Shown here piece by piece: positions 38,235 through 46,994 of a stretch of DNA of 64,000 nt. Source of the DNA: Marinihelvus sp963695135 (GTDB lineage: Bacteria > Pseudomonadota > Gammaproteobacteria > Xanthomonadales > SZUA-36). The notes below the pieces were generated by a model that was given only the letters and a program-made list of their open reading frames with translations, had not been told where the DNA came from and did no database searches. A program made the translations under genes and the position numbers. Position 1 is the stretch's first letter. The number at the start of each line of letters is the position of its first letter. The DNA is taken from NCBI GenBank assembly GCA_963695135.1, contig CAVOGA010000002.1, positions 654,457 through 718,456 of the forward strand. The letters are read 5' to 3'.

Positions 38235-39278
38235 ATGGCCGTTAATCCCAAGCCTGCAAATGATGTGAAAGCCCCGCTACTGGATGTGGCAATAGCGCGT
38301 GCGCTCACGGGCCAGCCCACGGACTTCGCTGCGTTTACCCCGGCAGCAATCCGGCAAGCCCTCGTCAAGCACAAGGTTTACGCGTTGCTGAACCAGGCGC
38401 GCGTGGCGGGCAGTGCAACCGGCTTTGACCGGGACTCGACGCAGTTGCTCGAGAACAATGCCAAGGGGTTTGCGATGCTGGACCTGGCGTTTACCCGCGA
38501 AACACAACAGCTCCTGCACCTGCTTGGAGAACAGGGCATCTCCGCCCTGCTCATCAAGGGCTTTCCCATTGCCCACCGTTATTACCCGGCCAGTTACCTG
38601 CGCCACCGGGTTGATGTTGATGTGCTTCTCAGTGAAGCGGACTGGTCACGATCGATGCCCGCTCTGGAGCAGGCGGGTTACCAACTGGACTGGGCGCATA
38701 CCAACACCGTCACCAGTAAACAGTTCACCGCAACGGTGCCGCGTGATGCGCCTCAGGCCATTGTTTTCGATATTCACAAACGCATCAGCAACCGGTCTGT
38801 TTTTATGAACCTGCTGCCCTTTGATGTCTGCCTGGAACGACGTATCGCCCTTACCGGGGTTCATGAACTTGCCTTCACCCTGGCAACGTCGCATCAGCTG
38901 ATCCTGTCCTGCCTGCACCGTCTCGCGCACGGGCGGAATGCAGAACGGGACCGCCTGACATGGCTTTACGACGTGCGTTTGATGTTGCAGTCAATGACAC
39001 GCGCGGAGCAGGAATATTTCGTCGAGGAAGCCCTCAGCATGCAGATGGGCACTGTCTGTGCTGATGCGGTCATGCAGAGCGAGATATTTTTTGGGAACGT
39101 TCTTGATGCTGACCTGGTAACGCAGTTATCCGGTCAGGCCATGAATGAACCCGCGTCGCGCTTGTTGCACGCCGGTAAACTTCGCTGGTTGCTGGCGGAT
39201 TTTAATGGCCAACCGGATATGGGACAGAAGCTTTCATTTATCAGGGAAACGCTGATTAACCAGCTTCGCTTGAACTGA
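38235..39278 (+). CDS. NTP_transf_5-type nucleotidyltransferase family protein
   Basis: 347 residues from ATG 38235. The segment ALLIKGFPIAHRYYPASYLR followed by HRVDVDVLL matches the uncharacterised nucleotidyltransferase family (PF14907), whose pattern is 'L-K-G-x-x-x-x-x-x-Y-P-x-x-x-x-R-x-x-x-D-x-D-x-L-V'. The catalytic D-x-D is present (DVDVL). Members are often found in lasso and related RiPP clusters with an HPr-kinase-like gene, but their reaction is not established. It follows the cyclase by 47 nt and precedes the GT2 by 24 nt, so it belongs to the same operon. Confidence 0.82.
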   Translation: MAVNPKPANDVKAPLLDVAIARALTGQPTDFAAFTPAAIRQALVKHKVYALLNQARVAGSATGFDRDSTQLLENNAKGFAMLDLAFTRETQQLLHLLGEQGISALLIKGFPIAHRYYPASYLRHRVDVDVLLSEADWSRSMPALEQAGYQLDWAHTNTVTSKQFTATVPRDAPQAIVFDIHKRISNRSVFMNLLPFDVCLERRIALTGVHELAFTLATSHQLILSCLHRLAHGRNAERDRLTWLYDVRLMLQSMTRAEQEYFVEEALSMQMGTVCADAVMQSEIFFGNVLDADLVTQLSGQAMNEPASRLLHAGKLRWLLADFNGQPDMGQKLSFIRETLINQLRLN

Positions 39279-39302
39279 TGCGCAACGCTGCTCCCGGCCA
39301 CC

Positions 39303-40208
39303 ATGCCCCTGCCTGAACCCATAAACCGCATCAGGCGGCGCAGCGCGCAGCTTGCCGACCAGCTGGCCGCAAGCGCCCATCGCCGGCTCAGGGGAGGCAA
39401 CCGGCCCCTTGATTGGAATGGTGATGCTCGTTTCGCGCTGCTCACCGTCAATTTCCACACCACGCGTTACCTGAAGCTGATGCTGCTCAGCCTCGCAGAG
39501 CAGGACAACCTGGCTCTCCTCGACCGCCTGATTATTGTTGACAACGGCAGCAAGGATAGCGGCCTGCCGTTTTTAAAAAGCCTGGCCAAACACAGCAACA
39601 CCATTGAGTTGGTAGAGAACCGCCGCTGGACCCATCATGCCAGGGGTATGCGACTGGCCTGGTCCGCGCTGGATCGCGGTGATGCAGAACGAACGGATGA
39701 TGATATCGCTAACGTCCTGCTGTTTTGCGATCCGGACGTTCTTTTTCTCAGGTCCGACACCTTGAGCGCCCTGGCATCGTGCTTTCAGGACCCGCAAACA
39801 TCCCATGCCGGCGAGTTGCGTACTCATCTTCGCCCTTTGCCCGAGGCACAGGCGTCCTTCCTTGCGGTGCGACGTGACTGGGGCGCCCGGCGGGATATCA
39901 GCCCCTGGGTAAATCACGGCAGTCCGGCGTGGTGGCTGCAGCGAGACCTGATTAAGAAGGGCGGCAAAGCTATTAATTTTCCTAGTAATTCTGAGGGCTT
40001 TATTCTGCATCGAGGCAGAAGCGCCGTGGCCTCCACCCGGGTCTATGCCCCGGGCCACGCCTACGCCACGGCTCGCCGTCATGACCCACACTTCATGGGC
40101 ATCCGGCATGGTCCGCGGCTGTGGGACGCCAGGGCAGAACAGTTTGCGCAGTGGCTGGAACCTGACCGGGAAGATGAACTGGTGGACCGGCTGGCAGAGA
40201 TGTTCTGA
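39303..40208 (+). CDS. Glycosyltransferase family 2-like protein at the end of the lasso operon
   Basis: 301 residues. GT-A fold features: FALLTVNFHTTRYLKLML at the start of the Rossmann-like domain, LIIVDNGSKDSGLPFLKSL (nucleotide-sugar binding Asp) and LLFCDPDVLFLRSD (D-x-D-like metal site). The N-terminal 40 residues are Arg-rich (RIRRRSAQLADQL, AHRRLRGG). It lies 24 nt after the nucleotidyltransferase gene, the fifth gene of the same operon. It may glycosylate the lasso peptide, or be a stray surface-sugar enzyme; a convergent GT4 gene follows. Confidence 0.75.
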   Translation: MPLPEPINRIRRRSAQLADQLAASAHRRLRGGNRPLDWNGDARFALLTVNFHTTRYLKLMLLSLAEQDNLALLDRLIIVDNGSKDSGLPFLKSLAKHSNTIELVENRRWTHHARGMRLAWSALDRGDAERTDDDIANVLLFCDPDVLFLRSDTLSALASCFQDPQTSHAGELRTHLRPLPEAQASFLAVRRDWGARRDISPWVNHGSPAWWLQRDLIKKGGKAINFPSNSEGFILHRGRSAVASTRVYAPGHAYATARRHDPHFMGIRHGPRLWDARAEQFAQWLEPDREDELVDRLAEMF

Positions 40209-40241
40209 ATTCGGCGGCTTGGCGGCCAACAACGAATCTGT

Positions 40242-41423
40242 CTATCCCTTCGCGCTGAAACCACTCTCTGAAGCGCTTACCAATCGGGCATAAATCGCCT
40301 GCGTGTCCGTAATCACCCGCTGCATGGAAAACCCGTCCACCACGATCTCCCTGCCCCGCCGGCCAAACCGCCCGCGCAGACCGGCGTCCTGCACCAGGCC
40401 CAGCAGGCGTTCCGCCAGCGGTTCAACGCTCTTCACCGGCACCAGGTAGCCACTCTCCCCATCCACCACCAGCCCCCGGCAACCGGGTATGTCCGTGGCG
40501 ACGATCGGCAGGCCGCAGGCGGCGGCTTCGAGCAGCACCTTGGGCGTGCCCTCCCGGTAGGACGGCAGGGCCACGATATCCACCTGCTCAAACAGGCCGG
40601 CCATGTCTTCCACGTGGCCCAGCAGGCGGATACCCGGGCGCTGCGCCAGCGCTTCGACCTCATCCGGGGTCAGGCTGGTGGGGTTCGGCGGGTAGACTTT
40701 GCCGGCAATCCACAGTTCGGTATCCGGCGCCTGTTGCCGGACCTGCTCAAAAGCCTCGACCAGCTCCCGGATGCCCTTCTCGCCGAGCAGCCGCGAGGCG
40801 AACAGCACCCGCACGCCACGCCCGGCAGGCCGGGGGTCGGAACCGTGCTCCTGCTCCCGCTCCTCCGCGGGCCGGAAACGGTCCACGTCCACACCGGAGC
40901 CGCGCACCAGGTGGCACTGCCCTGCCCTGACCACGCCGGCGTTGATCAGCTCCTGCTGGTCGGCCTCGTTCTGAAAAATCACCGCGGTGCCCGGACGACC
41001 GAGTTCGCGCCGAAACAGTTGGCGCAGCAATGGCTGGGCCAGACGCGCCTTGAGGCTGGTGGAGGTAAACACGTGTCCCAGCCCGGTCAGGGCCGCCACC
41101 TGGTACGGCACGGCGCAGCGGCGCGCCGCGATCGAGCCCAGCAACACGCAAACCGGCGTAAACAAATGCACCAGGTCCGGCTGCAGTGCGCGGTAGGCCG
41201 CGGTGATTTCCCGCAGCGCCCGGCGGTTGCCGGCAAGGGAAAAACCGTCACTCGGCGCCATGAAGGTCACCACTTCAAAGCCCTCGTCGCGCAAACGCTT
41301 TACATAGGGCCCATCGGGACACACGAGGCTTACCCGGTACCCGGCGGTGCGCAGCGCCCGGGCCAGGTCGCCGCGGAAGTTGAACAGATACCAGTCCGTG
41401 TTGGCGGTCAGGGTAATGTGCAT
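40242..41423 (-). CDS. Glycosyltransferase family 4
   Basis: 393 residues from ATG 41423 (MHITLTANTDWYLFNFRGDL). This start matches GT4 enzymes such as PglA-like N-acetylgalactosaminyltransferases; upstream in-frame sequence is antisense to the large ATPase gene and is not protein-like. The GT-B donor domain has RVLFASRLLGEKGIRELVEA, LWIAGKVYPPNPTSL and the E-x7-E motif in PSYREGTPKVLLEAAACG. Adds a sugar from a nucleotide-sugar donor to a lipid-linked or similar acceptor. It begins 25 nt after the ATPase gene on the same strand and converges with the GT2 gene. Confidence 0.88.
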   Translation of the reverse strand: MHITLTANTDWYLFNFRGDLARALRTAGYRVSLVCPDGPYVKRLRDEGFEVVTFMAPSDGFSLAGNRRALREITAAYRALQPDLVHLFTPVCVLLGSIAARRCAVPYQVAALTGLGHVFTSTSLKARLAQPLLRQLFRRELGRPGTAVIFQNEADQQELINAGVVRAGQCHLVRGSGVDVDRFRPAEEREQEHGSDPRPAGRGVRVLFASRLLGEKGIRELVEAFEQVRQQAPDTELWIAGKVYPPNPTSLTPDEVEALAQRPGIRLLGHVEDMAGLFEQVDIVALPSYREGTPKVLLEAAACGLPIVATDIPGCRGLVVDGESGYLVPVKSVEPLAERLLGLVQDAGLRGRFGRRGREIVVDGFSMQRVITDTQAIYARLVSASESGFSAKG

Positions 41424-41448
41424 CGGCCAGGTGTCGCCGGGACGCCGG

Positions 41449-44400
41449 TCAGCCCGAAACCGGCGCCGGGCCCGCGGCCTTGCCCATGGCCTGAACGGCG
41501 AGGGATTCGACCAGCTGTACGTGCCGGCGCATGCCCAGCTGCCGGTAGGCTGCGGCGGCTTGCGCCAGCAGTTCACGCGCATGGACCCGGTCGCTGCCCG
41601 CATCGCGCCACAGCAACATCTGTGCGCGCCAGCGCAGCAACTCGGCGGCGGGCAGCGCCAGGCCCAGCGCATTCGCGGTGGCCTCCGAGGTGTTGAAATG
41701 CTGCTCGGCCAGGTCCCAGTGCCCGCCGGCTGCAGCGGCGATGCCTGCAAACGTCGTGGACAGACCCTTCAACCAGACGGACCGGGTTCCAACCGCTTCC
41801 AGCTGCACGGGAATGTCATACAGCGCCGCGCAGGCCTCGCGCTGTCCCCGCATTGCATAAATTTCCAGCAGGGCGATGGCGGTAAACCAGGCGCCGATCT
41901 GGTTTTTCCGGCCGGCAACGGCAGCGCGGGGCTTGATGGCCTCAATGGCCTCATCCAGCCCCGGATCGTCCGCGTAGGCAAAAAACAGCGCCTGCGCCGC
42001 CGCCTCCACGCCGCTCATCGTGGACACGATGGGCTCGGCCATGATCTCGGTGTACATGCTGCGGGCCTGGTCCCAGTTGCCCCGCATAAACTCCACGTTG
42101 GCGCTCATTTCGATCATGATGTTCTTCCATGCGAAGTTGACCTCGCGGGCCCAGCGCGCCCGGTTATCAACCAGCGCAAAGCCTTCGTCCAGGTGGCCCC
42201 GCATTGCCTGTATCGAACCGCGGATCACCATGGCATGCATCTCGTTGCCGTAGTCACCGTACTTGCGCGCCAGTTGCAGGCACTCCTCCCAGGAGGCGTC
42301 GACGAGATCCAGGTTCAGGGTCTTGAAGCAGCCCACCATCATCACGCCCAGGGTGGAACACAGCTCCCACGGCTCGTTAAGGCGTCGGGCACAGGGCACT
42401 GCTTCCTCCGCGGCCTCCATGGCCAGGGCGCCCTCGAAGTAATGCTCACCCAGGTATTGACGACCCATCAGCACCTCGGTGCGCAGGCGGTCATCGTCCA
42501 GCTCACGGGCCATCTCCACTGCCTCGCGCGAGTGCTTCTCCCAGAGTTCAAAACTGTCCCGGTTACCGACGCACATACCCAGCACGCCCAGCAACCGGCA
42601 GCGCGCAATACCGGGCGCCTCGCCCACCACCGCGAGACCCCGGCGCGCGAGGGCCTCGGCGGCCTGCATTTCATTCTTCCAGGACAGGCCGTAGGCCATC
42701 GCCCAGCAGATTTCCGCCACGCGCTCCGGGTTGGGCTGCGTCTCGAATGCGGGCAGGGCCGCCAGCCAGTCATCAAAGCCCCTGTCGATATTGCCGGAGG
42801 TGCGGTAGGCCATGCCGCGCCGGTAAAGCAGCTCCGCCCGGGCCAGCTCGTCGGTCTCGAACTCCAGCGCCCGGGTAAAGGCAACCGCCGCCTCGTCCGC
42901 CGCCGCCGTGTCCAGCGCGCGTTGTCCGGCCAGCACCAGGAAGCGCACCGTGCGCTGCGCGTCCGCCTGACTGCCGGCGCGGTAGTAGTGGTGCGCAATA
43001 TCCGAGGCGTGTTCGCGGTCTTCGCCGTACAGCTGTTCCAGGGCCTGCCCGAGGCGCCAGTGCTGGCGTTGCCGGCGCCCGCTGGACAAGGCCTCCAGCA
43101 GGGCCTGGCGAACCAGCGCGTGGGCGAATTCGAAGCGGGTTTCGCGCTGACCGCCGATGGCAAAGATCAGCCCGGCAGTGGAGGCCTGCTCCACCGCCTC
43201 CAGCACCGCTTCGGGGTCAACCGCATCGTTACCGGCCAGCGCTTCTCCCAGGGCGATCTCCAGCACGCGCTGGTCAAAACGCAGGCCCTCCACGGCGCCG
43301 GCGCTCAGCACCGCGACGGTCTGTTCATCCAGGCGCGCCAGGCGTCGCTCGATCACCAGCCGCACGCCCTCGGGAACGCTCAGCGCATCGCGGTCGATAT
43401 CCGTGCGCCAGCGGCCCTGCTCGTCAAACAGCACGCCCTCCTCCGCCAGGTGCTGGAACAGGGACTTGGCGAAAAACGCGTTACCGCCGGTCTCCTCAAA
43501 AATCAGTTCTGCGACGGCCTCCGGCGCCGGCTGCCCGGAGAGGCTGGTCAGCATTTCACTGACCGCCGAATTGCCCAGCGGTTTGAGGCGGATGCGCGTG
43601 GCATAGTCCTGGTGCGACAGGCGCGCCAGGGCGTGCTTGAAAGGGTCGCGCAGGTCCGTGGCCACATCCCGGTAGGTGGCCACCATCAGGATCGGCAGTC
43701 TTGGCAGTTGCGGCGCCACGTGCTCGAGCAGGCCGGCACTGGACTCATCCGCCCACTGCATGTCATCGAGCAGGATCACCAGCGGGCAGGCCTCGGCCAG
43801 GCGGGCGGTGAACTCCAGCATCGCGTTAAAGAAATAGCGCTGCTGTTGCTCCACCGGCAGGTCATCGGGCGGCGGAATATCCGGCAGGGCCCGGCGTAGC
43901 GCCGGCACCAGGCGGGCGATCTCCGGGGCGACATCCCCCAACGCATTACGCAAAGCCTCGGTAGGCAAGGCCCGCTGCACGTCCTCGATAATTTCCGTGC
44001 TGGTGATGAAGGGGGCGGTGTTTTCCTCGTAGGCCTGGCCGATCAGCGGCAGCATGCCGCGGCGCAGGCCCAGCTCCATGGCCTCCTCGCCCAGGCGCGT
44101 CTTGCCCTCGCCGGGGCGCCCGCCGATAAACACGATACCGCCCTGCCCGCGCGCGGCGGCCGCCAGGCGTTTTTCGAGTATGGCGGTTTCCTCGCTGCGC
44201 CCGTACAGCGGGGTCAGCTGCGGGCGGCCCAGGTCCAGCTGGTCGAGATCGATGGCGCCCAGGTCGGCGAAGGTGAACTTTTGCTTGGCCAACTGGCCGG
44301 CGGCAGCGCTGCCGGGAAGCGCAGCTGCGGCGTCACCGGGCACTTCAGGCCCTTCGTCCAGGCGCACGCCATCCGGGGTCAGGTCATAGGCCCAGGCCAG

Positions 44401-44583
44401 CACGATGGCCACGGGCAGGCCCAGCAAAAGCACCGCCAGCAGCGTCTTGTCGGCCCAGGCGGGCAGCTCCAGCATGTCGAACAGCGTGGCGCCCACCTGG
44501 ATCAGCAGCCAGGAAACCACCACGTAGGCCACGACCACGCGGATCACCTTGCGGCGGCGGAGCTCGGCCCAGGATAAGTTCAT
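41449..44583 (-). CDS. Large AAA/STAND-type ATPase with N-terminal membrane module and TPR-like repeats
   Basis: 1,044 residues. The N-terminus (WAELRRRKVIRVVVAYVVVS and a second helix near 45-66, ending AWAYDLTPDGVRL) is the two-helix module often fused to signalling ATPases and adenylate cyclases in proteobacteria. A linker follows, then an AAA_16-type ATPase: YGRSEETAILEKRLA, Walker A FIGGRPGEGKTRLGEEA (about 153-167) and Walker B PLVILLDDMQWADES (about 274). The remainder (430-1040) is alpha-helical repeats (TPR-like). No cyclase catalytic domain is present. Probably a membrane-tethered signalling or scaffold protein; target unknown. Confidence 0.8.
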   Translation of the reverse strand: MNLSWAELRRRKVIRVVVAYVVVSWLLIQVGATLFDMLELPAWADKTLLAVLLLGLPVAIVLAWAYDLTPDGVRLDEGPEVPGDAAAALPGSAAAGQLAKQKFTFADLGAIDLDQLDLGRPQLTPLYGRSEETAILEKRLAAAARGQGGIVFIGGRPGEGKTRLGEEAMELGLRRGMLPLIGQAYEENTAPFITSTEIIEDVQRALPTEALRNALGDVAPEIARLVPALRRALPDIPPPDDLPVEQQQRYFFNAMLEFTARLAEACPLVILLDDMQWADESSAGLLEHVAPQLPRLPILMVATYRDVATDLRDPFKHALARLSHQDYATRIRLKPLGNSAVSEMLTSLSGQPAPEAVAELIFEETGGNAFFAKSLFQHLAEEGVLFDEQGRWRTDIDRDALSVPEGVRLVIERRLARLDEQTVAVLSAGAVEGLRFDQRVLEIALGEALAGNDAVDPEAVLEAVEQASTAGLIFAIGGQRETRFEFAHALVRQALLEALSSGRRQRQHWRLGQALEQLYGEDREHASDIAHHYYRAGSQADAQRTVRFLVLAGQRALDTAAADEAAVAFTRALEFETDELARAELLYRRGMAYRTSGNIDRGFDDWLAALPAFETQPNPERVAEICWAMAYGLSWKNEMQAAEALARRGLAVVGEAPGIARCRLLGVLGMCVGNRDSFELWEKHSREAVEMARELDDDRLRTEVLMGRQYLGEHYFEGALAMEAAEEAVPCARRLNEPWELCSTLGVMMVGCFKTLNLDLVDASWEECLQLARKYGDYGNEMHAMVIRGSIQAMRGHLDEGFALVDNRARWAREVNFAWKNIMIEMSANVEFMRGNWDQARSMYTEIMAEPIVSTMSGVEAAAQALFFAYADDPGLDEAIEAIKPRAAVAGRKNQIGAWFTAIALLEIYAMRGQREACAALYDIPVQLEAVGTRSVWLKGLSTTFAGIAAAAGGHWDLAEQHFNTSEATANALGLALPAAELLRWRAQMLLWRDAGSDRVHARELLAQAAAAYRQLGMRRHVQLVESLAVQAMGKAAGPAPVSG

Positions 44584-44718
44584 AAGCGGTCTGGCGTGGC
44601 GGATGATGGGGGAGTATAGACGAGGACCGCGGCCAACCCTAAGCAGCGCCCCGGGCCGCCACGGCCAAAAAGCAGCCCGCGCCTGCCTCGTCAGCCATCT
44701 TGTGGGACTATAGGCCCC

Positions 44719-46111
44719 ATGAATACCGCGCCCGAATCCAACAGCAGCCTGCCCATCGACCCCGAGCTGGATTCAGGCATCGACCCGCGTTACGACCCGG
44801 CCACCGGCCGCGTGCTGCCCACCTTTTTCCGCTATGCGCTGCCCGCGGTGCTGGGCATGCTGGCGGTGGGCAGCGCGGGCATTATCGACGGGTTTTTTAT
44901 CGGTAATTTTGTCGGCGCCACGGCGCTGGCGGCGGTCAACATCGCCCAGCCGTTCTGGGCAACCTTCTCGGCCATCGTCTACATGCTGGCCGTGGGCGGC
45001 TCGGTGATGTGCGGCCGCTACCTGGGCGCCGGCGACAAGGCCGCGGCCTCGGGCATCTTCACGCGCACCCTGATCGCCACGGTCGGGGCCAGCCTGCTGG
45101 TGTCCGTGGCGGGCCTGCTGTTCCTGGACGAGCTGGTGCGCCTGCTCGGGCGCCAATGCGGAGCTGGCGCCGATGGTCAGCACCTATATGCGCATCATCC
45201 TGTGGTTCGCCCCGGCGCTGATCTGCGCGCTGACCCTGGACTACTTCGTGCGCGTGGACGGGCGCCCGGTGCTGGCCGCCGCGGCGCTGGTGGCCTTTTC
45301 CGGGGTCAACATTGCGCTCAACGCGCTGTTTATCGGTTACTGGGGCTGGGGTATCGAGGGCGCCGCCTGGGCCTCGGCGCTGGCCGAGCTGGCCATGCTG
45401 GGCATCCTGGTCACGCACTGGCTCAGCGGCCGCGGCACGCTGCGGCTGAACATGCAACGCGGGCGCTGGCGCGACGTGGGCGCGGCGGCCTGGAACGGAC
45501 TGTCCGAATTCACCAACGAGGTGTCCGTGGGCCTGGTGGTGCTGTTGTTCAACTGGGTGATGATCACCCGGCTGGGCGTGGAGGGCGTGGCCGCCTACAC
45601 GGTGATCGGCTACCTGATGATGGTGGCGCTGTACACCAGCTACGGCATTTCCGAGGCGCTGCAACCCACCATCAGCCGCAACCTGGGCGCCGGCCAGCCG
45701 AAGCGGATCGGGCGTTTTCTGCGCATCGCGGTCGCCTCGGCCTTCCTGGTCGGGGTGCTGGTCAGCACCCTGCTGCTGACCCTGCCCGAACGCATGATCG
45801 GCGTGTTCCTGGAAAGCACGGAGCAGGAGACCATGCTCATCGCGCTGGCCTTTATCAGCATGTTCTGGCCGGCCTTTTTGTTCAACGGCATGAACATCTG
45901 CCTGAGCAGCTACTTCACCGCCCTGCACCGCCCGCTGCCGTCCATGGCCATCGCGCTGTCGCGCAGCCTGATCCTGCCGGGGCTGGGTTTGCTGCTGTTG
46001 CCAAGGTGGTTCGGCGACAAGGGCGTGTACCTGGCGATCCCGGTGGCCGAGGTGATCACCTTCTGTTTTGCGCTGGTGCTGGTGTGGCGGTTGCGGCCGC
46101 TCAACCGCTAA
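44719..46111 (+). CDS. MATE family efflux transporter (one frameshift)
   Basis: Twelve-helix Na+ or H+-coupled exporter of about 464 residues in the MATE/MatE superfamily. The N-terminal half carries FRYALPAVLGMLAVGSAGIIDGFFIGNF and VMCGRYLGAGDKAAASGIFTR; the C-terminal half carries EALQPTISRNLGAGQPKRIGRF, the paired signature of the two pseudo-symmetric bundles. The frame breaks at the GGG of 45148-45150: one base less gives LLGANAELAPMVSTYMRIIL and a continuous protein ending WRLRPLNR at 46111. Could export a cationic drug or, in this context, a peptide or polysaccharide intermediate. Confidence 0.87.
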
Positions 46112-46252
46112 AAGCGCGGCCCGGCGCCCCACTGGCGGCTAACTGTCAGGTGACAGACACCGGCCAGTCATAGCGCTGTCGTCGTATCACGGACTGCAAA
46201 AGCGAACACTTTGCCTCGACCCAATGTTGGGCATAATGCAAAGGAGTTCACC

Positions 46253-46693
46253 ATGCAGAAGAACATGAAAAGCCAGTTCAGCCTTGCCGGCATGAAAACC
46301 TTTTTCGACGTGGGCGACCACGTGATCGAAGTCTTCCTCAGCAGCTACAGCGGCAAGGAAACGGTGACGGTCGATGGCGCCGTCGTGTCCGCGAAGCGCA
46401 ACTGGCGCTACCGCTCCAGCCACGAGTTCACGCTGGACGGGGACAGCTACCGCGTGGAGGTCACGATCATCAGCATGCTCAAGGGCCTGTCGCGGATCGA
46501 CCTGTACCGCAACGGGGAGTATGTCGATCACGATGAGATCGACTACGGCCTGGGACTGTACGGCGAGAGAAAGAAGCCCTCGCCGGCCGTCATGGTCGCG
46601 CTGGTGACCGTCAGCGCCGCCCTGGGCGGGCTGTTCGGGTACTTCGGCGTCTCTCTGCTGATGCAGCTGTTCGGGTTCGGCGATGCTGCTTGA
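46253..46693 (+). CDS. Small membrane protein with cytosolic beta-rich domain
   Basis: 146 residues from ATG 46253, chosen because AAGGAG lies 6 nt upstream. The first 105 residues form a charged, beta-rich soluble domain (VIEVFLSSYSGKETVTVDGAVV, EFTLDGDSYRVEVTIISML, RIDLYRNGEYVDHDEIDYG) without a family I recognise. A single hydrophobic helix (VMVALVTVSAALGGLFGYFGV) closes the protein. The XRE regulator gene overlaps its end by 11 nt, so the pair is translationally coupled. Confidence 0.7.
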   Translation: MQKNMKSQFSLAGMKTFFDVGDHVIEVFLSSYSGKETVTVDGAVVSAKRNWRYRSSHEFTLDGDSYRVEVTIISMLKGLSRIDLYRNGEYVDHDEIDYGLGLYGERKKPSPAVMVALVTVSAALGGLFGYFGVSLLMQLFGFGDAA

Positions 46694-46967
46694 CAGGGAC
46701 CGCATACGCGAGCTGCGCACCGCGCGGGGCTGGACCCAGCAGCAACTGGCCGATGTGACCGGCCTCAGCCTGCGCACGATCCAGCGGGTGGAGCTGCAGG
46801 GCAATGCGAGCATGGAGACGCTCAACGCCCTGTGCGCCACCCTGGAGGTCGAGCGCCAGGCGCTGAACACGCCGGTCCGGAAGGGCCGGCCGCTGGCGCT
46901 TTATCTCGCGGGGTTTTTCGTGCTGGGGACGCTGACGGGGGTGGGGATTACGTTGCTGGTGGTTTGA
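46683..46967 (+). CDS. XRE-family helix-turn-helix regulator with C-terminal membrane helix
   Basis: 94 residues. The DNA-binding domain is a canonical Cro/CI-type HTH: IRELRTARGWTQQQLADVTG, then LSLRTIQRVELQGNASMETL. It is followed after a short linker by a single hydrophobic helix (ALYLAGFFVLGTLTGVGITLLVV) that ends the protein. A membrane-tethered XRE protein is uncommon. It overlaps the upstream small membrane protein, so the latter may sense or hold it at the membrane. Confidence 0.8.
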   Translation: MLLDRDRIRELRTARGWTQQQLADVTGLSLRTIQRVELQGNASMETLNALCATLEVERQALNTPVRKGRPLALYLAGFFVLGTLTGVGITLLVV

Positions 46968-46994
46968 GAGCGGGCCCTGCCCCGGCCCCGGGGA

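Noticed and set aside
41347..43899. An 850-residue open frame on the plus strand
   Set aside because: Antisense to the AAA/TPR ATPase, whose Walker motifs and helical repeats are unmistakable; composition is a GC-rich shadow.
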